Shown here: positions 45,565 through 55,557 of the stretch, piece after piece
How the letters are laid out: each line of letters begins with the position of its first letter
How positions within the stretch are numbered: position 1 is the stretch's first letter
Source: an uncultured Agathobacter sp.
Lineage (GTDB): Bacteria; Bacillota; Clostridia; Lachnospirales; Lachnospiraceae
Assembly (NCBI GenBank): GCA_910587655.1
Contig: CAJUND010000018.1
Span: 1 to 64,000 of the forward strand
Direction of reading: 5' to 3'
Length of the DNA: 64,000 nucleotides
Translations under genes and position numbers: made by a program
The notes under the pieces: model-generated
What the model was told of the DNA's origin: nothing
The model's input: only the letters and a program-made list of their open reading frames with translations
Databases searched by the model: none

Positions 45565-47754
45565 ATGGCAGTTACATTTGACGAAAATAAAAAAATATTT
45601 AAGCTGGACACATCGCGCACAAGCTATATGATTGCCATTGTGGACAGGGAACAGTTTATCGGGCATGTTTATTACGGGGCAAAGATCCGGATGCAGGATG
45701 CATCCTGTCTGATGCGTACATTTGAAAATCCGCTGGTTCCGTCTGTAAATGACAGGGAGCGCTGTTCGTTTATGGACACATTTCCGACAGAATATGCGGG
45801 ACACGGAATCGGTGATTACCGGGAAAGCTGCATCAGCGTGCGTTCAAAAGCGGGACATTCTGCCGTCGGGCTTACGTACCGTTCCCACAGGATATCCGAT
45901 GGGAAACCTGCACTGGAGGGACTGCCGTCATCCTTTGCAGGAGACGGGGGGTGCCGGACGCTGACGCTTGACTGCGTGGATACGGTACTCGGACTGGAAG
46001 TGGAATTATTATATTCCGTATTTGAAGAGGAAGATATCATTACCAGGAGCGTGCGTGTAAAAAATAAAAGCGCGGACGACATTTACCTGACAAAGGTATA
46101 TTCCGCCTGCATTGACATGGATTCCGAGGATTATGAGTGGCTGACACTGCACGGCTCATGGGCGCGCGAACGGCAGATAGAACGCCGTGCGCTCTCCCAT
46201 GGAAAGCAGAGCGTCGGTTCCATCCGCGGGGAATCCTCCCACCAGGAGCATCCGTTTATTGCCTGGCTGCATCCGTACACCACACAGACGCAGGGGGATG
46301 TATATGCCATGCACTTTGTGTATTCCGGCAACTTTACCGCGCAGATTGAAAAAAGCCAGTTTGATTCCATCCGCGTTACCATGGGAATCAACGCAGAGGA
46401 CTTCTGCTGGAAACTGGGACCGGAGGAAGTATTTACTGCCCCGGAAGCTGTGCTGACCTACGCGGCGGACGGACTTGGCACGATGACGAAAAATCTGCAT
46501 GACTTCTACCGAAACCATATGATCAGAAGCAAATATGCGCACATGAAGCGTCCGGTCCTGATTAACAACTGGGAGGCAACCTACTTTGATTTTGATACCG
46601 AAAAGCTGCTTTCCATTGCAAAACGGGCGTCCGAGCTTGGAATCGAAATGCTGGTTATGGACGACGGATGGTTCGGGCACAGAAACGATGATTCCACCAG
46701 CCTGGGCGACTGGTTTGTCAATGAGGACAAAATCACCGGAGGCTTAAAACATCTGGTGGATGAAGTAAATAAACTCGGACTGAAGTTTGGTATCTGGATG
46801 GAGCCGGAAATGATTTCACCGGATTCCAGACTTTATGAAGAGCATCCGGACTGGGCGTTTGCCATTCCGGGACGGACCCCGACACTGTCCAGAAACCAGT
46901 ATGTTCTGGACCTGAGCCGTAAGGACGTCAGGGATTATGTTTATGACATGATTTCCGGTATCCTTCGCAGTGCAAACATCGAATATGTCAAATGGGACAT
47001 GAACCGCCAGCTGACCGACATGGGAAGCGTTTCTCTTCCGGCGGACCGGCAGGGCGAACTTTACCACCGGTATGTGCTTGGCGTATACGAGCTTCAGGAA
47101 CGTCTCGTCAGCGATTTTCCGGATCTGCTGCTGGAAAACTGTTCCGGCGGCGGTGCAAGGTTTGATCCGGGTATGCTTTATTACAGTCCGCAGATCTGGT
47201 GTTCCGATGATACGGATGCAGTGGAGAGGCTGGGAATCCAGGAAGGAACTGCACTGATTTATCCGCTTTCTTCCATAGGCGCGCATGTTTCCGTCTGCCC
47301 GAACCATACCGTGGGAAGAAACACGCCGTTTGAGACAAGGGGAAATGTGGCGCTGGCAGGCACGTTTGGTTACGAGCTGGATGTAACAAAGATTCCGGAG
47401 GAAGACCAGAAAATGATTCCGGAGCAGGTAAAGACATACCATAAATACAATGATTTAGTCCGGGAAGGGGATTATTACCGGATTGCATCTTTCCGTGAAA
47501 ACCATGAGTATGACTGTTACATGGTGGTATCAAAAGACAAAAAGGAGGCGCTTGTAACATTTGTACAGGTGAGAGGAAGGGCAAATTACAAAAGCCGCTG
47601 CATCCGGCTGCAGGGACTGGAGAAAGAGCTGGATTACAGACTGGAAGGGACAGAGCTGGTTTACGGCGGGGATTTGTTAATGAATGCAGGTCTTATGGTG
47701 GAAAACCTCTGGGGAGACGCTGAAAGCAGACTGTTTCATCTGACAGCTGAATAA
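45565..47754 (+). CDS. Alpha-galactosidase, GH36
   Basis: The 729-residue protein has the GH36 plan: N-terminal beta-sandwich, TIM barrel, C-terminal sheet. Key residues are Asp478 in EYVKWDMNR (nucleophile) and Asp548 in IWCSDDTDA (acid/base), with LVMDDGWFG, KFGIWMEPEM and LENCSGGGARFDPGM around them. The Asp positions equal those of the well-studied Geobacillus AgaA. It has no signal peptide. It would remove alpha-1,6-galactose side chains from imported galactomannan oligomers. GGGGAAG precedes the ATG. Confidence 0.95.
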   Translation: MAVTFDENKKIFKLDTSRTSYMIAIVDREQFIGHVYYGAKIRMQDASCLMRTFENPLVPSVNDRERCSFMDTFPTEYAGHGIGDYRESCISVRSKAGHSAVGLTYRSHRISDGKPALEGLPSSFAGDGGCRTLTLDCVDTVLGLEVELLYSVFEEEDIITRSVRVKNKSADDIYLTKVYSACIDMDSEDYEWLTLHGSWARERQIERRALSHGKQSVGSIRGESSHQEHPFIAWLHPYTTQTQGDVYAMHFVYSGNFTAQIEKSQFDSIRVTMGINAEDFCWKLGPEEVFTAPEAVLTYAADGLGTMTKNLHDFYRNHMIRSKYAHMKRPVLINNWEATYFDFDTEKLLSIAKRASELGIEMLVMDDGWFGHRNDDSTSLGDWFVNEDKITGGLKHLVDEVNKLGLKFGIWMEPEMISPDSRLYEEHPDWAFAIPGRTPTLSRNQYVLDLSRKDVRDYVYDMISGILRSANIEYVKWDMNRQLTDMGSVSLPADRQGELYHRYVLGVYELQERLVSDFPDLLLENCSGGGARFDPGMLYYSPQIWCSDDTDAVERLGIQEGTALIYPLSSIGAHVSVCPNHTVGRNTPFETRGNVALAGTFGYELDVTKIPEEDQKMIPEQVKTYHKYNDLVREGDYYRIASFRENHEYDCYMVVSKDKKEALVTFVQVRGRANYKSRCIRLQGLEKELDYRLEGTELVYGGDLLMNAGLMVENLWGDAESRLFHLTAE

Positions 47755-47774
47755 ATGAAAAGAGGTATAGGAAG

Positions 47775-48794
47775 ATGGCAAAAGCAGTAAAGCTGGCTGA
47801 CATTGCTGCAATTGTAGGGGTAAGCACGGTAACAGTTTCAAAAGCACTGTCTGACCAGAAAGGCGTAAGCGAGGAATTACGGAAAAAAATAAAACAGCTG
47901 GCGGAGGAGATGGGATACCAGCCGCCTTCGGCCTCCCAGAAGCCGTCCGTTTTAAAACAGTACAATATTGGGGTTCTGATTCAGGAAATTTATCTGGATA
48001 AGTATGCCTCCTTTTACTGGCAGTGTTACCAGGAGCTTACCAAACGCGCGGCAGCCAGAGGGAGTTTTACGATTCTGGAATTAGTCAGCCGCGCAGATGT
48101 AAATGCGGCAAAAACACCCATGATGGTAGAGGAAAGACGTGTGGACGGGATTGTGGTAATCGGCAGGATGAACAAAGAATATCTGCTGAATCTGGAGCAG
48201 GCGTCTGACATTCCGGTTGTGTACATGGATTATTATGATAATGAAAGAGAGCTTGATACCGTAATTCCCAACAGTTTTTACGGAAGCTACATGCTGACGA
48301 ACTATCTTTTTGATATCGGACACCGTGAGATTGCCTATGTCGGCACTTTATGTGCGACAAACAGTATTACAGACCGTTACCTGGGATATTTAAAATCCCT
48401 GCTGGAACATGGCTGCATGCAGCGGAGCGAATGGATTATCGATGACCGTGATATTGACAGCGGGTATATTGATGTGGATAAGTATATTCAGCTTCCGGAG
48501 CAGATGCCGACCGCATTTGTCTGCAACTGCGACCTGACGGCATCATACCTGATTAAGAAACTGGAAAAAGCGGGATACAGGGTGCCGGATGACATTTCGG
48601 TAGTCGGATTTGACAATTATCTGTATCCTGGTACATGTGATATTGGAATTACAACCTATGAGATTGATATCGTCGGGATGGCAAAAAGGACCATCCACAA
48701 GATATTCAAAAAAATAAGTTCGGAAAACTACACATCAGGAGTGTTTACGGTTGGCGGACATCTGGTGCAAAAGGATAGTGCAGCTCCGAGATAG
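47775..48794 (+). CDS. LacI-family transcriptional regulator
   Basis: The 339-residue protein has an N-terminal helix-turn-helix and hinge (VKLADIAAIVGVSTVTVSKA). A periplasmic-binding-like sensor domain follows (IPVVYMDYYDNE, HREIAYVG, FVCNCDLTASYLIKKL, DISVVGFDNYLYPG). It probably represses the mannan genes. The gene lies 20 bases after the GH36 stop, so it is cotranscribed with it. Its 3' end overlaps that of the convergent AraC gene by about 50 bp. Confidence 0.92.
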   Translation: MAKAVKLADIAAIVGVSTVTVSKALSDQKGVSEELRKKIKQLAEEMGYQPPSASQKPSVLKQYNIGVLIQEIYLDKYASFYWQCYQELTKRAAARGSFTILELVSRADVNAAKTPMMVEERRVDGIVVIGRMNKEYLLNLEQASDIPVVYMDYYDNERELDTVIPNSFYGSYMLTNYLFDIGHREIAYVGTLCATNSITDRYLGYLKSLLEHGCMQRSEWIIDDRDIDSGYIDVDKYIQLPEQMPTAFVCNCDLTASYLIKKLEKAGYRVPDDISVVGFDNYLYPGTCDIGITTYEIDIVGMAKRTIHKIFKKISSENYTSGVFTVGGHLVQKDSAAPR

Positions 48795-49691
48795 CGACGG
48801 GCGCCTCCTGCTTGAAAACAAGCGGGGTGGCGCCTGTTTCTTTTTTAAACAGATTAATAAAGTGGTTGGTATTTTCAATGCCGACCAGGGAACCCACTTC
48901 GTGAACGGACATGGAGGTGGACAGTAAAAGCTCCTTTGCTGCCTCCATGCGCCGGTGGTTTAAATACTGGATGGGCGGCATGCCGAAATGCCGGGCAAAC
49001 TCACGGCACAGGCGGAAGCGGCTTTTGTCAAACTGTGATTCCAGCTGTTCCAGCCGCCATGGTTCCTGGTAGTCACTGTCAAACAGTTCTTTTATTTCAA
49101 TAATATAAGGAGGGATCTGTTCATGCAGGCGTGTGGAATCTGTTTTGTAAACACACAGCTCCGTGAATATGTCATTCATCCATTTGGAGTACATCAGGGT
49201 ATCCGCTTCTGTTCCATAGGGAATGTGGTGCAGCAGATGGTCCATGCAGCCGGACAGGCAGGACGCGCCGGAATTCTCCTGCGTATAGATGATATCCTCG
49301 GAAAGTATTTTCCGGTATGTATGTAATGCCGCCCCCTGCAGTCCTGCCTGGAAAAAACGGCAGCGGCCTGATCTAATCCGGTACTCCAGCCGTTCGCATG
49401 GGGAAAGAAAGAGCAGGTGTCCTGGTCTTCCCTCAAAAGACCTGTCCCCGCAGGTAACCGTAAAGTTTCCTTCCTGTGAATACAGAAACTGCCAGCTGTT
49501 TACCGTCTCAATGGTAAACGAACAGGTGGATGTGAAAAAAACGAGCCTGTCATCAGCAGGTGGATGAAACAGTCGCTGTCCATGTCAGGAGAGTAGGTAT
49601 AACTGCGGAGCCTGTCCCTGTTTTCCGCAAGCGTCTCTTTTCCGATATGTCCGGATGTCAGCGTTAAAGTTACATAATCCTGCATCAGCAT
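48745..49691 (-). pseudogene. AraC-family regulator, one frameshift in a run of seven A/T
   Basis: The start is the ATG after ACGGAGGA. About 50 codons (MLMQDYVTLTLTSGHIGKET) lead to FIHLLMTGSFF, where the frame breaks in a run of seven bases (49535-49541). The next frame is open from VFFTSTCSFTIETVNSWQF to the end. It has the double helix-turn-helix QFDKSRFRLCREFARHFGMP and VHEVGSLVGIENTNHFINLF. One added base restores a protein of about 315 residues. Transcribed away from the importer operon, it is the likely activator of that operon. Sequencing error is a strong alternative to true loss. Confidence 0.8.
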
Positions 49692-49995
49692 TAATTTTTC
49701 CTCCGTAACTAATCATATGGTTTATAGTTCTTTTCTTTCTATTTTATTGTATGTGAACCGCGAAAACAAGAGTTTTCTGTTGTTTTCGTTAAAAAAATGA
49801 CGATTATTAACTAAATAAAAAAATATATATATAAAATGACTAAAACCAGGGTATAAAAATTGTGAAAAGTGGGGAAAGTGACGTTTTAGTCAAGAAACAA
49901 TGATTAAAAACAAGAATAAGTGATGTAAAATAAGCTAAAGTTGTATACTTAAATTAGCTTAAAGAAAGCGATACAAGTTTAAGGAGGAAACGAAT
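49692..49995. promoter_or_regulatory. Divergent control region between AraC gene and mannan importer
   Basis: This AT-rich region of about 300 bp carries a perfect 10-bp inverted repeat, TGACTAAAAC at 49837-49846 and GTTTTAGTCA at 49883-49892. A related direct copy, TGATTAAAAAC, lies at 49901-49911. These are candidate regulator half-sites. I saw no reading frame. Confidence 0.55.
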
Positions 49996-51096
49996 ATGAA
50001 ACTGAAAAGAGTAGCAGCTTTTGCAATGGCAGGAGTGATGGCAGCATCGCTTGCAGCATGTGGAAACAAGGACGATGGCAATAAAGATAAGCCGTCAGCA
50101 AACAACACCCAGGGAGGGGACGGCAGTGAAGTATCTGACAGCGGTATCATTGAATACGCTGACCTGGATCTGGATAAGGACTGCAAGGACCTGACAGCTG
50201 AGATTAATTTCTCCAACCAGCGTACAGACTTGGAGGATAAGAACTACTCAGGCAAGAAGTGGACCGAGTATATCGCAGATTTCAACAAGCTGTATCCGAA
50301 CATCAAGGTAAATGTCAACACAGTTACAGATTATGAGGCGAGCGTTTCTACTTACTTACAGTCTGGTGAGTATGACGAAGTTGTCTGTATCCCGAATGTG
50401 GACATGGCGGATCTGTCAACTTACTTCAGAAGCCTCGGAAGCTATGATACGCTTTCACAGAACCTGAACTATCTGGACGGAAAGATGTATGATAACGAAG
50501 TATATGGTATTCCAAGCTGCGCAAATGCAAATGGTATCGTATACAATAAGAAGGTATTTGAGAAGGCAGGAATCACAGAAATGCCTAAGACTCCGGCAGA
50601 GTTCATCGATGTCCTGAAGGCGATTAAGGAAAAGACGGATGCAACACCTCTGTACACAAACTACGCAGCAGGCTGGGCATTAAGCGGACAGTGGGATCCA
50701 TACATTGGACTCAGTGCAACAGGTGATACACAGTACTTAAACCAGAAGCTGGTACACACAAAGGATCCATTTAAGGATTATGGTGATGACACACATGCAT
50801 ATGCAGTATACAAGATTCTGTATGATGCAGTAAAAGAAGGACTGACAGAAGACGATTATACCACAACTGACTGGGAAAGTTCTAAGCCGGCTATCTCTGG
50901 CGAGGAAGATTTACTGAACCTTGTAAACAGCACATCAGAGGTTAATATCAATCAGGATTCTGACGGTGTAAGACTGCAGCGTATTATTGAGGCAGCAGCA
51001 ACAGGCAGCGAAAGCTATGATGATATCGTGGCTGACTGGAACCAGAAATGGGGTGAAGCACAGGAAGCAGAGGGTGTTGAAGTAACTGAGAAATAA
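49996..51096 (+). CDS. Mannooligosaccharide-binding lipoprotein of an ABC importer
   Basis: The 366-residue protein has a signal peptide and lipobox (SLAAC, Cys22) followed by an acidic/Asn-rich linker. The mature part is a family-1-type solute-binding protein (YIADFNKLYPNIKVNVNTVT, GIPSCANANGIVYNKKVFEK, AGWALSGQWDPYIG). It heads the importer genes within a complete mannan locus, so beta-manno-oligosaccharides are the expected ligand. AAGGAGGAAACG precedes the ATG. Confidence 0.9.
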   Translation: MKLKRVAAFAMAGVMAASLAACGNKDDGNKDKPSANNTQGGDGSEVSDSGIIEYADLDLDKDCKDLTAEINFSNQRTDLEDKNYSGKKWTEYIADFNKLYPNIKVNVNTVTDYEASVSTYLQSGEYDEVVCIPNVDMADLSTYFRSLGSYDTLSQNLNYLDGKMYDNEVYGIPSCANANGIVYNKKVFEKAGITEMPKTPAEFIDVLKAIKEKTDATPLYTNYAAGWALSGQWDPYIGLSATGDTQYLNQKLVHTKDPFKDYGDDTHAYAVYKILYDAVKEGLTEDDYTTTDWESSKPAISGEEDLLNLVNSTSEVNINQDSDGVRLQRIIEAAATGSESYDDIVADWNQKWGEAQEAEGVEVTEK

Positions 51097-51138
51097 ATAC
51101 GGTCTTTGCGGAAACAAATAGTATATGGACTTTCACAA

Positions 51139-51176
51139 TATGAGCCAGAAGTAAAAAACAAATCTTCTGGCTCATA
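51139..51176 (+). other. Intercistronic hairpin after the binding-protein gene
   Basis: TATGAGCCAGAAG pairs perfectly over 13 bp with CTTCTGGCTCATA and has no T-run after it. It probably protects the 3' end of a processed binding-protein mRNA or attenuates permease expression, as at the other importer operon in this window. Confidence 0.7.
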
Positions 51177-51204
51177 ATCTCAAAAAAAAGGGGAGGAAAG
51201 CGTT

Positions 51205-52220
51205 ATGACGACTGCTGTTAAGGAAAAAAACCATTTAATTTTTCTAAATGGATTAGAAGCAGAAAAGGTCAGCAGGTTTTGATTTGCGTCGGATTTACAA
51301 TTATTCCGCTGCTGCTTCTTCTGATTTTTACCTACGTGCCGTTTGGTAAAATGGTACAGTTCAGTTTCTACAGGATGAAGTATACGACTCCGGTAGACAA
51401 GAGACAGTTTGTAGGTCTGAGGAATTATTCCGACGTATTCAGCCGCAGCGACTGTTTTGGAGCATTAAAGCTGAGTCTGTACTACATTGCAGGCGCATTG
51501 ATTCAGCTTGTGCTGGCACTGTTTTTGGCAACCATCTTAAGTTTTAAGGTTAAGGGAGGCAATATCTTTAAAGGATTTATGTTCTTCCCTTATCTGATTA
51601 GTGGTATCGCAATCGGTTTTATCTTCAAATTCTTCTACACAAGAGGATTTGTGTTTGATACCATTTTAGGCTGGTGCGGATTTAACCCCGATAGTCTTCC
51701 GTACTGGTTAAAGGATACAAGGATAAATAACTGGTCGCTGGTGGCGACGTCCGTCTGGCGGTACATGGGACAGATGATGGTACTGTTTATCGGTGCGATT
51801 ATGTCAGTGGATGCAGAGCTTTACGAAGCAGCGGATTTGGACGGAGCCAATAAGCTGCAGCAGTTTAAGCACATTATTCTGCCAAGTATTAAAACAATTG
51901 TAACTTTGAATATTATTCTTTCCATTACAGGTTCCCTGAGTGCATTTGAGCCGCCATTCGTTATTACAAACGGTGGTAACGGCACAGGTACTTACTTCGT
52001 AATTATGAACCGTATTGCACATACCTCACAAAAGGTTGGTCTTGCCTGCGCGATGGCAGTCGTGCTTCTTGTGATTATTCTGATATGCGCGGGACTGCAG
52101 CAGCTGTTCTTCAAGTATGTATTCCGTGATGCGGAATCACAGGATGAATCCTACAGTGCAAAGAAAGCGCGCCTGAAAGCAGAAAAAGCGGCACAGAAAG
52201 CAATGAAGGGGGGAAACTAA
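51205..52220 (+). pseudogene. Mannooligosaccharide ABC permease 1, start region frameshifted
   Basis: The natural start is an ATG behind GGGGAGG, reading TTAVKEK. In the following run of seven A (51224-51230) one base is missing. Adding it gives KKPFNFSKWIRSRKGQQVLI and joins the long frame (FTIIPLLLLLIFTYVPFGKM). The rest is a normal MalF-type permease with about six helices and the EAA loop EAADLDGANKLQQFKHIILP. As written, only a product starting at an internal codon without a ribosome-binding site could be made. The membrane domain is otherwise intact. Confidence 0.85.
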
Positions 52221-52221
52221 G

Positions 52222-53088
52222 ATGAGTACAATGACAACAAAATCCGGACGGACAGTTTCCGTAGGTGCTATTATCTGGAATGTGTTAAAATACGTAATTC
52301 TGGTTTTCTTCTCCCTTGTGGCTGTAGTACCGATTATCACCTGCGTCATTACGGCATTCAAATCAAAAGAGGAATATCAGGCAACCAGTGTTATGACACT
52401 GCCTAAAAGCTTTTTGAACTTTGATAACTTTGTAACCGCGTTTACAACGGCAAACATGGGGCGCGCGTTCATTAATTCCGTAATCGTCATGATTTGTGTG
52501 CTGCTTGTATCCATGATTATCGGAACACAGCTTGCTTATGTACTGGATCGTTTTAAATTTGCGGGCAACGGACTGATTAGAAGTATGTTCCTTATTGCGT
52601 CCCTGCTTCCGGCAGTAGCAATGCAGGTTACCGTATTCAATATCATGAGTTTCTTTGGATTTGTTAATAACTTATACGGTTACATCATTATGAGCTGTGG
52701 TACGGATGTTATATCAATATACATCTATATACAGTTTATGGAAAATATTTCAAGCTCGCTCGATGAGTCGGCAATCGTAGATGGTGCGTCTTACTGGACC
52801 ATTTACTGGAAGATTATCCTTCCGCTCCTTCGTCCGGCAATCGTTACCTCCTGTATCTTAAAGGGAGTAGGCGTTTACAATGAGTACTATGCAGCACAGC
52901 TGTATCTGCAGAGAAAAGAAATCCGTACAATGGCAATTTCCCTCTACACATTCGTAGGACCGATGGGAAGCCAGTACAACTTAATCTGTGCAGGTGTTAT
53001 TATCTCCCTCCTTCCGGCGCTGATTGTATTTGTTCTGTGCCAGAAACAGATTTACAGCGGTATTACGGCAGGAGCAGTTAAGGGATAA
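52222..53088 (+). CDS. Mannooligosaccharide ABC permease 2, MalG type
   Basis: The 288-residue permease has about six membrane helices, with SAIVDGASYWTIYWKIILPLLRPA as the cytoplasmic coupling loop. It ends in the usual QIYSGITAGAVKG. It starts one base after the first permease and would form the channel with it. No ATPase gene is present, as is usual for importers served by MsmX-type ATPases. Confidence 0.93.
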   Translation: MSTMTTKSGRTVSVGAIIWNVLKYVILVFFSLVAVVPIITCVITAFKSKEEYQATSVMTLPKSFLNFDNFVTAFTTANMGRAFINSVIVMICVLLVSMIIGTQLAYVLDRFKFAGNGLIRSMFLIASLLPAVAMQVTVFNIMSFFGFVNNLYGYIIMSCGTDVISIYIYIQFMENISSSLDESAIVDGASYWTIYWKIILPLLRPAIVTSCILKGVGVYNEYYAAQLYLQRKEIRTMAISLYTFVGPMGSQYNLICAGVIISLLPALIVFVLCQKQIYSGITAGAVKG

Positions 53089-53120
53089 CACATACCTTAT
53101 CCATTGGGATATGGTTTATT

Positions 53121-53158
53121 CAGACCGTTTCATGCCGGAATATCCGGCATGCGGTCTG
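53121..53158 (+). other. Hairpin between permease and epimerase genes
   Basis: CAGACCG pairs with CGGTCTG outside and CATGCCGGA with TCCGGCATG inside, without a T-run. It probably adjusts the ratio of transporter to enzyme mRNA. Confidence 0.6.
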
Positions 53159-53182
53159 CAATCATAAACAGGGGGAAAGGAA

Positions 53183-54349
53183 ATGAGTATAAAAGAAGAA
53201 ATAAGGGAACACCTTGTATCCACAATCATTCCGTTCTGGAAGCGTTTAAGGGACGACGAATGCGGCGGATATTACGGATACATGGACTATGATCTGAAAG
53301 TTGACAAAAAAGCGGAAAAGGGCTGTATATTAAACAGCAGGATTCTCTGGTTTTTTTCCAACGCTTACACACTGCTTAAGGATGAAAGCCTGCTGGCAGA
53401 AGCAGACCACGGCTATGAATTTTTAAAGGAATACTGTGTTGACAGGGAAAACGGCGGTATCTACTGGTCCATGAACTATGACGGGACTCCAAAGGATACT
53501 ACCAAGCACACATATAACCAGGCATTTAGCATTTATGCACTCTCTTCTTATTATGAGGCATCCGGTAAGCGTGAGGCGCTTACACTTGCAAAAGAGCTGT
53601 TTCATATGATTGAGAACCGGTGTATGGATGAACAGGGGTATTTAGAGGCGTTTACCAGGGATTTCAAACCCGAATCCAATGAAAAACTGTCCGAGAACGG
53701 AGTTCTGGCGGAAAAGACCATGAACACACTTCTTCATGTATTTGAGGCTTACACAGAGCTGTACCGTGTGGCTCCTGACGAAGAGGTAAAGGAACGGCTG
53801 AAATGGATGATGGATGTGTTCGCGGAAAAGGTATTTAATCCGGACAGGAAACGCCAGGAAGTATTTTATGATAAGGACTATAACAGTATTATTGACCTGC
53901 ATTCTTACGGACATGATATAGAGACTGCATGGCTGATTGACCGCGGGGTTGATGTTCTGGGAGATGAAAACTACCGGACAAAAATGACCGCGATTACAAA
54001 AATACTGACGGAAAATATATATGAAACAGCCTTTGACGGACATTCCCTTGCGAATGAATGTGAAAAAGGGGTGGTGGACAGTAACAGGGTCTGGTGGGTA
54101 CAGGCGGAGACAGTCGTTGGTTTTATCAACGGATACGAACATGACAGAACCCGCACGGATTATCTGGAAGCGGCGGAAGCTGTCTGGCAGTTTATTAAGG
54201 ACCACCTGATTGACCAAAGGGAAGGTTCCGAGTGGTTCTGGCTCCTTCGTCAGGACGGGACGCCTGTGGAAGGAAAACCGATTGTGGAACCATGGAAATG
54301 TCCGTACCACAATGGAAGAATGTGTTTTGAAGTGATAAGGAGGTTATGA
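53183..54349 (+). CDS. Mannobiose/cellobiose 2-epimerase (AGE family)
   Basis: The 388-residue (alpha/alpha)6-barrel epimerase has HTYNQAFSIYALSSYYEASG, DLHSYGHDIETAWLID, WWVQAETVVGF and PWKCPYHNGRMCFEVI. These are the conserved His/Trp segments of cellobiose 2-epimerases. It would convert beta-1,4-mannobiose to mannosylglucose, the substrate of the phosphorylase encoded next. The genes overlap (ATGA). GGGGGAAAGG precedes the start. Confidence 0.92.
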   Translation: MSIKEEIREHLVSTIIPFWKRLRDDECGGYYGYMDYDLKVDKKAEKGCILNSRILWFFSNAYTLLKDESLLAEADHGYEFLKEYCVDRENGGIYWSMNYDGTPKDTTKHTYNQAFSIYALSSYYEASGKREALTLAKELFHMIENRCMDEQGYLEAFTRDFKPESNEKLSENGVLAEKTMNTLLHVFEAYTELYRVAPDEEVKERLKWMMDVFAEKVFNPDRKRQEVFYDKDYNSIIDLHSYGHDIETAWLIDRGVDVLGDENYRTKMTAITKILTENIYETAFDGHSLANECEKGVVDSNRVWWVQAETVVGFINGYEHDRTRTDYLEAAEAVWQFIKDHLIDQREGSEWFWLLRQDGTPVEGKPIVEPWKCPYHNGRMCFEVIRRL

Positions 54350-55524
54350 TGATGCATGAAAGGTATTATGTAGAAAAAGAGAAGCAGGAACAGCTGCTTT
54401 CCCGGAAAAATGTAAAAAGCGATTTTTATAACGGCGTGTATGACCGCTATGAGTATCCGGTACTGACAAGGGATATGATTCCGCTGACCTGGAGGTATGA
54501 TTTAAATCCACAGACGAATCCGTATTTTATGGAGCGTCTCAGCATAAACGCCGTTATGAACTCCGGGGCAATCTACCTGAATGGAAAGTATTACCTGGTG
54601 GCACGTATTGAGGGAAATGACAGAAAGTCCTTCTTCGGCGTGGCGGAATCCGATAACGGAATTGACAATTTCCGTTTCTGGGATTATCCGATTCTTCTTG
54701 ACGATGTATGCCCGGAAGAAACAAATGTCTATGACATGCGCCTGACCCAGCATGAGGACGGCTGGATTTACGGAGTGTTCTGCTCAGAAAGCAAGGATAC
54801 AAGCGTAAACGACCTTTCAGCGGCTGTGGCTGCTGCCGGAATTGTCCGCACCAAGGATTTAAAGACCTGGGAACGGCTCGAAAACCTGACAACCCTTCGT
54901 TCCCCGCAGCAGAGAAACGTTGTCCTGCATCCGGAATTTGTGGACGGAAAGTATGCATTCTATACCCGTCCGATGGATGATTTCATTGAAACAGGAAGCG
55001 GCGGCGGAATCGGCTTCGGACTGTGTGACGACATTACACATGCCGTCATTGATGAGGAAAAGATGACAAGCATCCGCAAGTACCACACCATTACAGAAGC
55101 TAAAAACGGGGCAGGTGCAACACCGATTAAAACGGAGAAGGGCTGGATTCATATTGCGCACGGTGTGCGAAACACCGCGGCAGGACTGCGTTACGTGATT
55201 TATGCGTTTGCAACCGACTTAAAAGACCCGTCAAAGGTCATTGCAGAGCCGTCCGGCATGCTGATTGGACCAAGGGGCTGGGAGCGCGTCGGTGATGTTT
55301 CCAACGTGGTATTCACCAACGGCGCCATTGTCAACGAAAATAACGAAGTGTTCATTTACTATGCGTCCAGTGATACCAGGATGCATGTGGCGACAACCAC
55401 CATTGACCGCCTGCTGGACTTCGTGTTCCATACACCGGAAGATTCGGGAAGAAGCGTGGAATGCGTTGCACAGAGATGCGAATTAATTAAGAAAAACCTG
55501 GAGTACTTAAAAACACAGGCATAA
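54346..55524 (+). CDS. Beta-1,4-mannosylglucose phosphorylase (GH130_1)
   Basis: The 392-residue five-bladed propeller enzyme has Asp130 in NVYDMRLTQHEDGWIYG as catalytic acid. RNVVLHPEFVDGKYAFYTRP, DTGSGGGIG-like ETGSGGGIGFG and HGVRNTAAGLRYVIY are also present. These are hallmark stretches of GH130 subfamily 1 as in Bacteroides fragilis MGP. It splits mannosylglucose with phosphate into mannose-1-phosphate and glucose. Three ATG codons lie in a row after AAGGAGG, so the exact start is uncertain by two codons. Confidence 0.93.
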   Translation: MMMHERYYVEKEKQEQLLSRKNVKSDFYNGVYDRYEYPVLTRDMIPLTWRYDLNPQTNPYFMERLSINAVMNSGAIYLNGKYYLVARIEGNDRKSFFGVAESDNGIDNFRFWDYPILLDDVCPEETNVYDMRLTQHEDGWIYGVFCSESKDTSVNDLSAAVAAAGIVRTKDLKTWERLENLTTLRSPQQRNVVLHPEFVDGKYAFYTRPMDDFIETGSGGGIGFGLCDDITHAVIDEEKMTSIRKYHTITEAKNGAGATPIKTEKGWIHIAHGVRNTAAGLRYVIYAFATDLKDPSKVIAEPSGMLIGPRGWERVGDVSNVVFTNGAIVNENNEVFIYYASSDTRMHVATTTIDRLLDFVFHTPEDSGRSVECVAQRCELIKKNLEYLKTQA

Positions 55525-55557
55525 CAAATACAAAAATAAATCATCAGGAGGATAATT

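Noticed and set aside
49194..49436. Separate small gene reading MREDQDTCSFFPHANGW on the minus strand
   Set aside because: It is an out-of-frame shadow of the AraC sensor domain; the correct frame is open through the same stretch.
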